From the NCBI GenBank assembly GCA_902572675.1, contig CACGGY010000014.1, positions 1 through 19,076 of the forward strand: a stretch of 19,076 nt of DNA, given 5' to 3'. How positions within the stretch are numbered: position 1 is the first letter of the stretch; each line of letters starts with the position of its first letter. Positions 1 through 8,161 of this stretch are shown here, in pieces. This DNA comes from an uncultured Prochlorococcus sp. (GTDB lineage: Bacteria; Cyanobacteriota; Cyanobacteriia; PCC-6307; Cyanobiaceae). Below the pieces are notes generated by a model that worked only from the letters and a program-made list of their open reading frames with translations, was not told the origin of the DNA and did not search any database. The position numbers and the translations under genes are program-made.

Positions 1-2
1 TT

Positions 3-350
3 CCTGGAGAGCGTGCTGTTGCAGTAAAAAATGTAACTATAAATGAGCCTCAATTTCAAGGACACTTCCCTGAAAGGCCCTTAATGCCTGGTGTTCTTAT
101 TGTTGAATCAATGGCTCAAGTCGGGGGGATAATAGTAACTCAAATGCCTAATCTCCCAAAAGGACTTTTCGTTTTCGCCGGAATAAATAATGTTAAATTC
201 AGAAAACCTGTTGTGCCAGGAGATCAATTGATAATTACATGTGAATTAATAAGTATAAAAAGACAAAGATTTGGCAAGGTTAAAGGTGAGGTTCACGTCG
301 ATGAGGCATTGGTTTGTGCCGGAGAATTAATGTTCTCATTAGTTGATTAG
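3..350 (+). CDS. fabZ: 3-hydroxyacyl-[acyl-carrier-protein] dehydratase FabZ, 5' end missing
   Basis: FabZ removes water from 3-hydroxyacyl-ACP in the fatty acid elongation cycle, acting as a cytosolic hot-dog-fold dehydratase. The frame is open from base 3, so the N-terminus lies outside the window; the visible part is 115 codons. Signature elements are a PGERAVAVKNVT segment, then GHFP with the catalytic histidine (codon 63-65), then MPGVLIVESMAQ with the catalytic glutamate (codon 105-107). The ATG at 84 is an internal Met inside this conserved block and is not the start. The gene runs into lpxA with only four bases between stop and the preferred lpxA ATG. FabZ competes with LpxA for hydroxyacyl-ACP, which explains the pairing. 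By family knowledge lpxC usually precedes it in cyanobacteria, but that cannot be seen here. Confidence 0.95.
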   Translation, partial: PGERAVAVKNVTINEPQFQGHFPERPLMPGVLIVESMAQVGGIIVTQMPNLPKGLFVFAGINNVKFRKPVVPGDQLIITCELISIKRQRFGKVKGEVHVDEALVCAGELMFSLVD

Positions 351-354
351 GGAT

Positions 355-1194
355 ATGGAGAGTAAAAATAATAAATTAAATTCAAGCTTTAGTACTGCTA
401 AAGTGCACTCAAAAGCTTTTGTTGATCCAAGCGCTGAATTGCATGATGGGGTTATTATTTCTCAGGGAGCTATTGTTGGTCCTAACGTAATTATCGGCAA
501 AGGAACAGAAATAGGACCAAATGCAATTATCTCAGGAAGAACACAAATTGGTATTAATAATAAAGTCTTTCCAAATGTTTTTATTGGCCTAGATCCTCAA
601 GACCTTAAGTATAAAGGTGCTCCAACTGAAGTAATTATTGGAGATAATAATACCTTTAGAGAATGTGTAACTATTAACAAGGCTACTGATGAAGGCGAAA
701 AAACTATTATTGGCAATAATAATTTGTTAATGGCTTACAGTCACATTGGTCATAATTGTGAACTTGGGAATAGGATAGTTTTATCAAATAGTGTTCAAGT
801 TGCTGGTCATGTAAAGATTGAAGATAAAGCTATTATTGGGGGCTGTTTAGGTATTCATCAATTTGTTCATATTGGATATTTAGCAATGATAGGAGGAATG
901 ACTCGAGTAGATAGAGACGTCCCTCCCTTTTGTTTGGCAGAAGGACATCCAGGACGCTTGAGAGGTTTAAATAGGGTTGGAATTAAAAGAAGTGGATTGT
1001 TGGAAAATAAGAATTTTGATTTAAAACTCTTACAAAGTACTTGGAATTTACTTTTTAAATCAAATTATTTAACGTCTGATGCGTTGGACATAGCAATTAA
1101 TGGCAAATTAGATTTCTCTTCAAAAAAATTATGTGATTTCTTAAAAGATTCGATAACAAAAGAAAGACGCGGCCCAATGCCTTTAATAAATTAA
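355..1194 (+). CDS. lpxA: acyl-ACP--UDP-N-acetylglucosamine O-acyltransferase LpxA
   Basis: LpxA transfers a 3-hydroxyacyl chain from ACP to UDP-GlcNAc, the first step of lipid A synthesis in the cytosol. The 279-residue product is near the family's usual length of about 260-280. It shows a left-handed beta-helix of imperfect hexapeptide repeats (I/V-G-x-N/G-x-x type) from about residue 20 to 190, followed by a helical C-terminal domain. The motif HIGHNC carries the expected catalytic histidine (about residue 133; compare HIAHDC in E. coli), and GIHQF and DVPPF follow as in the family. An in-frame TTG at 343 lies inside fabZ; I prefer the ATG at 355 because an AGGGA stretch sits just before it and the beta-helix begins well downstream. 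The stop overlaps the lpxB start by one base (TAATG), implying translational coupling. Confidence 0.95.
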   Translation: MESKNNKLNSSFSTAKVHSKAFVDPSAELHDGVIISQGAIVGPNVIIGKGTEIGPNAIISGRTQIGINNKVFPNVFIGLDPQDLKYKGAPTEVIIGDNNTFRECVTINKATDEGEKTIIGNNNLLMAYSHIGHNCELGNRIVLSNSVQVAGHVKIEDKAIIGGCLGIHQFVHIGYLAMIGGMTRVDRDVPPFCLAEGHPGRLRGLNRVGIKRSGLLENKNFDLKLLQSTWNLLFKSNYLTSDALDIAINGKLDFSSKKLCDFLKDSITKERRGPMPLIN

Positions 1195-2372
1195 TGAATA
1201 AAAAAATATTTATAAGTACGGGAGAAGTCTCTGGAGATTTGCACGGAAGTTTGTTATCAAAAGCATTATTTGAAGAAGCTAAAAAAAAATCTATAGATTT
1301 AGAAATTTGTGGATTAGGTGGGGAAAGGATGAAGAGGGAAGGTGTAAGAATTTTTCAAGATACTACTTCAATAAGTGCAATAGGAATTTGGGAGGCTTTA
1401 CCTCTTATCCTTCCAACATTGAGAATTCAAAAAAGATTTTATAAATTACTAAAAAGATACCCCCCAGATTGCTTAATTTTGATTGACTACATGGGACCTA
1501 ATATTAAAATTGGGACTAAATTAAAAAGATCTTATAATAAGATCCCTATTTACTACTACATAGCTCCCCAAGAATGGGCGTGGAGAGTTGGAAACAATAG
1601 CACTACAAATTTAATTAAATTTTCAGATAAAATTTTTGCAATTTTTAAACTGGAGGCAAAATTTTATAGAAAAAGGGGCGGAAATGTTTTTTGGGTTGGA
1701 CACCCAATGATTGATTTAACTAAGAAATTGCCTTTTAAGAGTAACTCTAGAAAAATTCTAAAACTAAAAGCAAACCAAAATATCTTACTTTTAATGCCTG
1801 CATCAAGACCGCAAGAGTTGAAATATATATTGCCTACCTTCTTGAAAACTGCAAAAAAATTACAAATAAGATATCCGAATCTCGTTGTTTATATCCCATC
1901 TTGTAGGAGAGTTTTTGATGAGAAATTTAGAAAGGGTTTAGAAAAATATGAAATTAAAGGTACAGTTATTTCTCAACAAGATGATTCTGAATTGATGCCC
2001 TATATCTATTCATTAGCAAAACTAGCTTTATGCAAATCAGGCACAGTTAATATGGAATTGGCTTTATATGGAATACCGCAGATTATTGGATACAGAGTGA
2101 GTAGAGTTACTGCTTTTATAGCAAAAAGAATTCTTAATTTTAAAGTAAGATTTATTTCTCCTGTAAATCTTTTAATGAGAAAATTTGTTATACCTGAGTT
2201 TGTCCAGAAAAATTTTGATGAAAAGAAAATTTTTTATAAAGCTTGCAGGCTTCTCGACCTTCCATCAGAAAAAGCAAAAATTAAAAAAGGTTATACTCTT
2301 TTAAAAAAAGAATTAGGAGAGGAAGGAGTTGTTGATAGAGCTGCAAAAGAGATCATAAATTCCATTATTTGA
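1194..2372 (+). CDS. lpxB: lipid-A-disaccharide synthase LpxB
   Basis: LpxB is a family GT19 glycosyltransferase that condenses UDP-2,3-diacylglucosamine with lipid X to form the tetraacyl disaccharide of lipid A at the inner face of the plasma membrane. The 392-residue length matches the family. Visible motifs are the N-terminal STGEVSGDLHG, the APQEWAWR block (SPSVWAWR in enterobacteria), GHPMID, PASRPQEL, and the nucleotide-sugar site KSGTVNMELALYGIPQIIGYR. The start ATG overlaps the lpxA stop, so it is surely in the same transcript as fabZ and lpxA. lpxD, needed between LpxA and LpxB in the pathway, is not in this window and is presumably elsewhere, as is lpxC (likely just upstream). The composition is ordinary for the window and nothing points to transfer. 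Confidence 0.95.
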   Translation: MNKKIFISTGEVSGDLHGSLLSKALFEEAKKKSIDLEICGLGGERMKREGVRIFQDTTSISAIGIWEALPLILPTLRIQKRFYKLLKRYPPDCLILIDYMGPNIKIGTKLKRSYNKIPIYYYIAPQEWAWRVGNNSTTNLIKFSDKIFAIFKLEAKFYRKRGGNVFWVGHPMIDLTKKLPFKSNSRKILKLKANQNILLLMPASRPQELKYILPTFLKTAKKLQIRYPNLVVYIPSCRRVFDEKFRKGLEKYEIKGTVISQQDDSELMPYIYSLAKLALCKSGTVNMELALYGIPQIIGYRVSRVTAFIAKRILNFKVRFISPVNLLMRKFVIPEFVQKNFDEKKIFYKACRLLDLPSEKAKIKKGYTLLKKELGEEGVVDRAAKEIINSII

Positions 2373-2388
2373 ACTTTATAATAAAAAG

Positions 2389-2991
2389 ATGAAATATTTT
2401 CTACCTCTGATAATTGCTTTTTCAATTCTTTTTAATCCTTTAAATACACTCGCAGAAGAATTGATTCTTGCGGGAGGCTGTTTTTGGTGTTTAGAACATG
2501 ATTTAGAGTCCTTAAAGGGGATAAATTTTGTACAAAGTGGTTATTCAGGAGGAAATTTACAAAATCCTACTTATGAAAATCATGTCGGGCATCAGGAAGT
2601 TGTTTCGGTTAATTATGATCCCCAACAAGTAAGTTTGGCTGAGATACTTAGACTCTATTTTAGAAATATTGATCCGCTGGACGGTAAAGGTCAATTTTGT
2701 GATCGAGGAGATTCATATAGGCCAGTCATTTTTTTTCAAGATAAAATTGAGGAAACTGAAGCAAGAAATGCGATTGTTTCGGCATCTAATGAATTGAGAG
2801 TGCCATTAGAAAAAATATCTGTTGAACTAAAATCAAAAGGTCAATTTTGGTTAGCTGAAGAATATCATCAGGATTTTGCTGAGAGAAATGAATTGAAATA
2901 TAAGTTTTATAGATTCTCATGTGGGAGAGATCAGAAATTAGATAAGCTTTGGGGGGATAACGCTAGATCAACAGATCTTTGGTCTGAATAA
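2389..2991 (+). CDS. msrA: peptide-methionine (S)-S-oxide reductase MsrA with N-terminal signal sequence
   Basis: MsrA reduces methionine-S-sulfoxide in proteins and repairs oxidative damage. The catalytic motif GCFWC is at residues 30-34 with the sulfenic-acid-forming Cys31. GYSGG, NPTYE, GHQEVV and YDP follow as in the family, and EEYHQDF is near the C-terminus. Further cysteines at about 104 (GQFCDRGDSYR) and 178 (FSCGRD) may serve in resolving the disulfide. Residues 1-22 form a hydrophobic leader with a plausible signal-peptidase site (LNTLA|EE), so the enzyme is likely exported to the periplasm or thylakoid lumen rather than cytosolic; this is inference from the leader. It lies 16 bases after lpxB on the same strand, consistent with co-transcription. 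It ends 11 bases from the convergent pepA stop, with no hairpin terminator in the gap. Confidence 0.93.
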   Translation: MKYFLPLIIAFSILFNPLNTLAEELILAGGCFWCLEHDLESLKGINFVQSGYSGGNLQNPTYENHVGHQEVVSVNYDPQQVSLAEILRLYFRNIDPLDGKGQFCDRGDSYRPVIFFQDKIEETEARNAIVSASNELRVPLEKISVELKSKGQFWLAEEYHQDFAERNELKYKFYRFSCGRDQKLDKLWGDNARSTDLWSE

Positions 2992-3002
2992 TTTCAAAAT
3001 AA

Positions 3003-4475
3003 TCATTTATTCTTGATCCATTGCACTAGAGTTTTTACTCCAAAACCTGTTGCACCTGAGGGATTAATGCCCTTATTCTTATCAGTCCAACAAGTCCCAG
3101 CAATATCAATATGAGCCCATTTAATCTCTTTATCAAAGAATTCCTCTAAAAACAAAGCAGCAGTTATTGACCCACCTGCCCTAGGGCCTGTATTTTTCAT
3201 GTCAGCTATATGAGACTTTAACCCTTCTTTATAAGATTTTTGTAAAGGCATTTGCCATAATTCTTCTCCAGACTGGGCTGATGCAGCTTTTAGGTCATTT
3301 GCTAGATCATCATTATTGCTCCAGAATCCAGCTACATCATTTCCTAATGCGACAACTATTGCTCCTGTTAAAGTGGCAAGATCTATTATTGAATCCGGTT
3401 TTAAATTAGATGCGTAAGTTAAAGCATCAGCTAATGTGAGCCTACCTTCTGCATCAGTGTTATTTATTTCAATTGTCTTACCATTAGATGCCTTAACTAC
3501 GTCTCCAGGATGTACTGCAGATCCATTTATCATGTTTTCGCAAGCTGCCACAATAAAATGTATTTCTAGTCCCTTTGGTTTTATTGCTCCAAGTGCTTTT
3601 GCTGCCCCTAAAACTGCAGCGCTTCCGCCCATATCATATTTCATCATTTCAATTTGAGATGCTCCTACTTTCAGATTGTATCCTCCAGAGTCAAAGGTTA
3701 AACCCTTCCCAACAAGAGCAATCTTTTCCTTTATAGGACCCTCTGACCTCAAAGTAAGGTGTATAAATTTAGGATCTAGATCAGAACCTTTTGCTACAGC
3801 TAAAAATGCACCCATTCCTAAATCTTCACAATCTTTTGCCTCTAAAATTTTTACTTCCAAACCATGATCCTTAGCTATTTGAGAAGCCTGAATAGACATT
3901 GCCTGGGGAGTAAGACTATTTGGAGGGGCGGCTACAAGTCTTCTTGCTAGTTCTACACCTTCACAAATTTTTTCTGTCTCTTCAAAGCTAATATTCTCAA
4001 AGTTTTTTAAATTCAAAAACTCTATTTCTTTAAGAACATTCTCTTCATCTTTTTTCTTGTTGAATCTATTGTCCTTATAGGCAGATAATCTAGCAGACTC
4101 TGCTAATTGTTCTATTTCTAGTTTTGAATTTATTAATTCCCAAGGTAGCAAGAAGCTGATTTTTTCATTTTTATCAACAGTTTTTCTAATTAGATTTCCT
4201 ATGGAGTTTTCTATATCACTTTTTTTAAGGTCTTTCGATTTGCCAAGACCAACTATTATTAAAGTTTCTAATTTTTGATCTAAAAATTCAAAGCTTAGAG
4301 TTTTTCCTTTTTCTCCTTTGAATTTTTTTTGAGTAACCGTTTTTAGTAATAATTTTGGGTCAACAACAAATTTTATATTTTCAAGTTGGCTTGCTATTTC
4401 TTCCTCTAAGACTCCAAAAATTAATGAAGCACCTTGCCAGTTATCTAGATTTTTTTGGAATGTGGAAAATTGCAT
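3003..4475 (-). CDS. pepA: leucyl aminopeptidase PepA (peptidase family M17)
   Basis: PepA is a cytosolic two-metal aminopeptidase, hexameric in the family, that removes N-terminal residues during peptide turnover. The 490-residue protein has a variable N-terminal domain (about 1-165) and a conserved catalytic domain. Metal ligands and catalytic residues are visible by alignment with E. coli PepA: Lys257 and Asp262 in VGKGLTFDSGG, Lys269, Asp281 in KYDMGG, and Asp341, Glu343 and Arg345 in the family signature NTDAEGRL. All are intact, so it should be active. The ATG start is at 4473-4475; the upstream gene on the same strand ends 24 bases before it, so the two may be co-transcribed. The C-terminal end faces msrA. 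Open frames opposite this gene are antisense shadows. Confidence 0.96.
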   Translation of the reverse strand: MQFSTFQKNLDNWQGASLIFGVLEEEIASQLENIKFVVDPKLLLKTVTQKKFKGEKGKTLSFEFLDQKLETLIIVGLGKSKDLKKSDIENSIGNLIRKTVDKNEKISFLLPWELINSKLEIEQLAESARLSAYKDNRFNKKKDEENVLKEIEFLNLKNFENISFEETEKICEGVELARRLVAAPPNSLTPQAMSIQASQIAKDHGLEVKILEAKDCEDLGMGAFLAVAKGSDLDPKFIHLTLRSEGPIKEKIALVGKGLTFDSGGYNLKVGASQIEMMKYDMGGSAAVLGAAKALGAIKPKGLEIHFIVAACENMINGSAVHPGDVVKASNGKTIEINNTDAEGRLTLADALTYASNLKPDSIIDLATLTGAIVVALGNDVAGFWSNNDDLANDLKAASAQSGEELWQMPLQKSYKEGLKSHIADMKNTGPRAGGSITAALFLEEFFDKEIKWAHIDIAGTCWTDKNKGINPSGATGFGVKTLVQWIKNK

Positions 4476-4499
4476 TTGTAAAATGGATTTAATTAACTT

Positions 4500-5111
4500 T
4501 TAGTTGTTTGTGAAAGTAGTTGCCCACCTATCTCGGGTTTCTTTATTAAAGGGTGGTAACCATAAATATATCAGTTGCTGTTCTAATTTACGTCTTAATT
4601 TTACTTCTTTAGGTACATCTAAGAAGAAACGAATATCTTGATGACTTGAGAGGTTATTATGGGCTAGGGCTTCTTTATAGTTCATGAGGTAATTTTTACA
4701 GTCATGTTCTCCCTTCCATCTTTTGTTTGCTACGTTTGTTTCTCCTATATAAAGAATTATTTTAGATTTCTCCATTGAGTCAATTACAAAATACATTGCG
4801 GGACCATCGTGTATATATTGATTTGTTCTCCAAAAGTTTAATGATAATGGCTGCAGGGAAAACGGATCAATTTTTCTTTCATTTGAAATTGTATTTATAG
4901 GAAGACATGTTTGGTGCAAAGTTTTATTGTGGGCATCTTTTAAAATTTTAAATTGATGATTATGGATTTTATTTCTCCATTCAGTTAGGATTTCGCCTTT
5001 GATTTTTAGATTATTTGAGTTTTGAAAATTAATTGATGTATTTACATTTGAACCAAATAATTCAAATTGTCTATTTTGATTCGAAATATTATTTACGTTG
5101 AATTTTTCCAA
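4500..5111 (-). CDS. GIY-YIG nuclease-like domain protein, TTG start
   Basis: The 203-residue protein has an N-terminal part without recognised motifs (about 1-100) and a C-terminal part (about 104-190) that reads as a stand-alone GIY-YIG domain. MYF at 106-108 stands for GIY and YIG at 121-123 is exact, followed by ETN. A conserved-position arginine is at 131 (KRW), a glutamate that would bind the metal at 177 (RKLEQQL) and an asparagine at 189 (PPFN). The order and spacing fit the UvrC/Slx1/homing endonuclease fold, so a DNA-nicking activity is possible but unproven. There is no sign of an intron or homing context. The start must be TTG at 5109-5111 or later, because an in-frame TAG lies two codons upstream and the next in-frame ATG is inside the GIY motif. 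It sits 24 bases upstream of pepA. Confidence 0.75.
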   Translation of the reverse strand: MEKFNVNNISNQNRQFELFGSNVNTSINFQNSNNLKIKGEILTEWRNKIHNHQFKILKDAHNKTLHQTCLPINTISNERKIDPFSLQPLSLNFWRTNQYIHDGPAMYFVIDSMEKSKIILYIGETNVANKRWKGEHDCKNYLMNYKEALAHNNLSSHQDIRFFLDVPKEVKLRRKLEQQLIYLWLPPFNKETRDRWATTFTNN

Positions 5112-5262
5112 TATCTATAAAACATGTCTACTAAATTTAATTCTGAAAAAATATAAATCAAAGAATTATTTATAAACTAAAATTTATTAATGTTCTAATC
5201 AATTTAAAAGATTCTTGTTATCTTGTAGTTGAGCCTTAATCTTGCGAAGTAAAAAAATAGAA
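5112..5262. promoter_or_regulatory. divergent intergenic region between the GIY-YIG gene and the DUF1825-tyrS-pyrF unit
   Basis: This 151-base, very AT-rich spacer separates two divergent transcription units and must hold promoters for both. On the plus strand, TTATCTTG near 5218-5225 is a possible -10 region for the DUF1825-tyrS-pyrF transcript. No clear -35 box, operator or hairpin is visible, so the promoter call rests on gene orientation. Confidence 0.4.
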
Positions 5263-5586
5263 ATGGGATTCTTTGAGTCAGACATCGTTCAAGAAGAAGC
5301 TAAAAAGCTTTTTACAGATTACCAAGAACTTATGAAACTTGGCTCTGATTATGGAAAATTTGATAGAGAAGGGAAAAAAATGTTTATCAAAAAAATGGAA
5401 TCTCTTATGGATCGTTATAAGGTTTTTATGAAGAGATTTGAATTGTCTGAAGATTTTCAAGCCAAAATGACAGTAGAACAATTAAAGACACAGTTAAGTC
5501 AATTTGGGATTACACCTGATCAAATGTTCGAACAGATGAATAAAACCTTAATAAGAATGAAGGATGAACTTGATAAAACTTCTTAA
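5263..5586 (+). CDS. DUF1825 family cyanobacterial protein
   Basis: The 107-residue acidic/basic helical protein begins MGFFESDIVQEEAKKLF, which matches my knowledge of the opening of the cyanobacterial DUF1825 family. No enzymatic motif, signal peptide or membrane segment is visible. The sequence is rich in Lys, Glu and Met with heptad-like spacing and is probably an all-helical cytosolic protein. The start is set at the ATG at 5263 rather than the in-frame TTG at 5242, because the family N-terminus begins exactly there; no strong Shine-Dalgarno sequence precedes either. It is the first gene of a likely operon with tyrS (19-base gap) and pyrF. The function is unknown, and the neighbours give only a weak hint of a housekeeping role. 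Confidence 0.85.
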   Translation: MGFFESDIVQEEAKKLFTDYQELMKLGSDYGKFDREGKKMFIKKMESLMDRYKVFMKRFELSEDFQAKMTVEQLKTQLSQFGITPDQMFEQMNKTLIRMKDELDKTS

Positions 5587-5605
5587 ATTAAACGCTTAAA
5601 GCTTC

Positions 5606-6844
5606 ATGTCAGATAATTTAATATTGCCATCATGGCTGTCAAGAGGAATAGAAGAATATTTTCCAATTAAGGGAACAGATCAAAATTTCTCCGAGCTAAT
5701 TGATCATGCGAAAAAAAATAATAAAAAATTAAGGGTTAAACTCGGAATCGATCCAACTGGAACAGATATTCATCTTGGGCACAGCATATTGTTCAAAAAA
5801 CTTAGGGCATTCCAAGATAATGGACATGTTGCAGTTTTAATTATTGGAGATTTTACTGCTCAAATTGGAGACCCAACTGGAAAAAATAAAACAAGAGTGC
5901 AGTTATCGGAAAAACAAGTTAAGGATAATGCAAAAACATACTTAACCCAACTAGGAATGGGTAAACCAGCTAATGAATCTATTTTAGATTTTGATTCAAA
6001 AGATAGAATAGAAATTAGATATAATAGCGAATGGTTAAAAGGATTAGATCTTAATTCGATAATTGAATTAATGGGGAGTACAACGGTTAGTCAAATGCTA
6101 GCTAAGGAAGAATTTAATAAAAGGTACATTTCACAAGTTCCAATTGCTTTGCATGAATTTTTATATCCACTATTACAAGGGTATGATTCGGTAGTCGTTC
6201 AATCAGATATTGAGCTTGGAGGTACAGATCAGAAATTTAATATTGCAATAGGAAGAGATCTTCAAAAGCATTTTAAACAAGAACCTCAATTTGGAATTCT
6301 TTTACCAATTTTGACAGGTTTAGATGGAATTAAGAAGATGAGTAAATCTGAATTTAACACCGTCGGTTTAACTGATGATCCTCTTTCAATGTATTCAAAA
6401 TTAGAAAAAGTACCCGATGATATTATACCTACCTATTTTGAATTACTTACCGAATTAGATTTAAGTTTGCTTGATAACTCAAATCCTCGTGAATTACAGA
6501 GGAGAATGGCTTTAGAGGTTACTACTTTGTTCCACGGAGCTGAAGAAGCATTAAAAGCACAATCAAACTGCGAAAAATTATTTCTTGGACAAAAAGAAAA
6601 AGTTGGAGAAATTCCAGAGATTTCATTAAAAGAAATAGTTTTTCCAGTTAAGTTTTTTTACTTGCTAAGTGCGCTAAAACTTTTCAAATCTAGCAGCGAA
6701 TCTAAAAGATCTATTAAAGGTGGGGGTGTAAAAATTGATAGTCAGAAATTAATAAATCCTGATTTAGTTTTTAATTCAAAAAATGATTTGGAAGGAAAAA
6801 TTTTGCAAATTGGAAAAAAAATAATTAAGAGGTTTGAAAACTGA
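5606..6844 (+). CDS. tyrS: tyrosine--tRNA ligase
   Basis: This is a class Ic aminoacyl-tRNA synthetase that charges tRNA-Tyr in the cytosol. The 412-residue length is normal. The HIGH-like motif is HLGH at 56-59 and the signature loop is KMSKS at 244-248. The KMSKS form, rather than the KFGKT of E. coli TyrS, places it in the TyrZ-type subgroup of bacterial TyrRS. The tyrosine/adenylate-binding region shows GDFTAQIGDPTG (about 81-92) and QGYD...GGTDQKFN (about 191-212). A C-terminal S4-type RNA-binding domain spans roughly 345-410 (SIKGGGVKID). It starts with ATG 19 bases after the DUF1825 gene and ends 6 bases before pyrF, so all three are probably on one transcript. The sequence shows no truncation or missing key residue. 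Confidence 0.96.
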   Translation: MSDNLILPSWLSRGIEEYFPIKGTDQNFSELIDHAKKNNKKLRVKLGIDPTGTDIHLGHSILFKKLRAFQDNGHVAVLIIGDFTAQIGDPTGKNKTRVQLSEKQVKDNAKTYLTQLGMGKPANESILDFDSKDRIEIRYNSEWLKGLDLNSIIELMGSTTVSQMLAKEEFNKRYISQVPIALHEFLYPLLQGYDSVVVQSDIELGGTDQKFNIAIGRDLQKHFKQEPQFGILLPILTGLDGIKKMSKSEFNTVGLTDDPLSMYSKLEKVPDDIIPTYFELLTELDLSLLDNSNPRELQRRMALEVTTLFHGAEEALKAQSNCEKLFLGQKEKVGEIPEISLKEIVFPVKFFYLLSALKLFKSSSESKRSIKGGGVKIDSQKLINPDLVFNSKNDLEGKILQIGKKIIKRFEN

Positions 6845-6850
6845 AAATTT

Positions 6851-7579
6851 ATGAATAAAGAATTTAATTCAGAAGATAAAATAATACTGGCAATTGATGG
6901 ATTAGATGTAAATCAGGCAAAATTACTTCTGGAAAAATGTCCTGATATTAAATGGGTTAAAGTTGGTTTAGAACTTTTTGTGAGGGAGGGTCCAAGAGTT
7001 ATTGAAATATTAAAAGGTTTAAATAAAAAAATTTTTTTAGACTTAAAATTTCATGATATTCCAAATACAATGCGTGCAGCATGTTTCGAAGTTTCAAAAT
7101 TAGGAGTTGATATAATTTCTATTCATGCTTCAGCAGGTTTAAAAGCCCTTAAGGATTCGAAGAAAGCATCTTTAGAAGGAGCCACATTAGTCAGTGCTAA
7201 ACCTCCATTTGTTGTAGGAATAACTGTTTTAACAAGCTTTTCTCTTAAAGATTTTCAAACTGATCTTGATAGAAATAATTCAATTGAAGAAAATGTATTG
7301 AGACTTGCAAAATTGTCTTTTGATGCTGGATTAGATGGATGTGTTTGTTCCCCTTGGGAGGTAAAAATGTTGAGATCTATTTATAAGAATAATTTTGAAC
7401 TTATTACACCAGGCATCAGATTAAATATTGACAGTAAAGATGATCAAAACAGAATTATGACTCCCCATGAAGCTATAGATAATGGCGCTTCTAAGCTAGT
7501 CATTGGTAGATCAATATCAAAAGCAATAGATCCTAATAAAGCTCTAATAGAAATATTTGAATCTATTGATTCTGATTAA
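6851..7579 (+). CDS. pyrF: orotidine 5'-phosphate decarboxylase
   Basis: PyrF converts OMP to UMP, the last step of de novo pyrimidine synthesis. The 242-residue TIM-barrel protein belongs to the short bacterial type. The N-terminal strand ILAIDGLD carries the substrate-binding aspartate, and Lys37 lies in VKVGLELF. The catalytic charged network is in LDLKFHDIPNT (Asp64, Lys66, Asp69). The C-terminal phosphate-binding part reads TPGIR...KLVIGRSI. It lies 6 bases after tyrS. The last 17 bases overlap the 3' end of plsY on the opposite strand, leaving no room for a conventional terminator between them. Confidence 0.96.
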   Translation: MNKEFNSEDKIILAIDGLDVNQAKLLLEKCPDIKWVKVGLELFVREGPRVIEILKGLNKKIFLDLKFHDIPNTMRAACFEVSKLGVDIISIHASAGLKALKDSKKASLEGATLVSAKPPFVVGITVLTSFSLKDFQTDLDRNNSIEENVLRLAKLSFDAGLDGCVCSPWEVKMLRSIYKNNFELITPGIRLNIDSKDDQNRIMTPHEAIDNGASKLVIGRSISKAIDPNKALIEIFESIDSD

Positions 7580-8156
7580 TTTTGGATTCTTCTCCCTTAA
7601 GTAATCTTTTTATATTTGTTCTATGTTTCCAGATTACTAATAATGCCACAATTAAACTTATTAAAAAATATGAGTGTACAAATTTACCTAGGTAAAAAAA
7701 CATAAAAATAGGAAGTAAGATTGCAGCTGAAATACTGGATAAAGAAACAAATTTAGTTTTTGTTAAGACTATTAAAAAAATACCAAGAGATGCGAGTCCA
7801 ACTTTCCAAGAAAGAGCTAAAAACATACCTAATCCAGTTGCAACAGCTTTCCCTCCTTTACCTCTAAGCCATATTGGCCAAATATGTCCTGAGATAGCGG
7901 ATATCCCTGCTATAACTTCTATTAATCCTTGATCTGTGTAATATTGAGCAATTTTTACTGCAAGAAGGCCTTTCCCAACGTCAATGATAAATACAAAAAG
8001 TGCTGGCCATTTCCCAACATTTCTTAAGACATTTGTGGCACCTGTAGATCCAGAACCTATAGTTCTTAGATCTATATTTTTGAGATATTTCCCAATTAAA
8101 AAACCTGTCGGAAGTGATCCTAAAAGATAACTTGTAAAAATTATTAAGATATTCAT
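7563..8156 (-). CDS. plsY: acyl-phosphate--glycerol-3-phosphate acyltransferase PlsY
   Basis: PlsY is an integral membrane enzyme that acylates glycerol-3-phosphate from acyl-phosphate and makes lysophosphatidic acid, the entry step of glycerolipid synthesis. The 197-residue protein has about five hydrophobic segments. It carries the family motifs GSGSTGATNVLR (34-45) and RGKGGKAVATGLG (98-110), which hold the glycerol-3-phosphate and acyl-phosphate binding residues. The partner enzymes PlsX and PlsC are not in the window. It is the last gene of a minus-strand unit: five bases separate it from the DUF3086 gene upstream, and its 3' end overlaps pyrF by 17 bases in convergent orientation. Confidence 0.95.
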   Translation of the reverse strand: MNILIIFTSYLLGSLPTGFLIGKYLKNIDLRTIGSGSTGATNVLRNVGKWPALFVFIIDVGKGLLAVKIAQYYTDQGLIEVIAGISAISGHIWPIWLRGKGGKAVATGLGMFLALSWKVGLASLGIFLIVLTKTKFVSLSSISAAILLPIFMFFYLGKFVHSYFLISLIVALLVIWKHRTNIKRLLKGEESKINQNQ

Positions 8157-8161
8157 AAAGC

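Noticed and set aside
343..354. TTG at 343 as the lpxA start, adding four residues
   Set aside because: It lies inside the last codons of fabZ. The ATG at 355 has an AGGGA stretch just before it and fits the family N-terminus better.
3436..3867. Two plus-strand open frames opposite pepA
   Set aside because: They are antisense to the strongly conserved metal-binding part of PepA, have no family resemblance, and follow from the codon use of the real gene.
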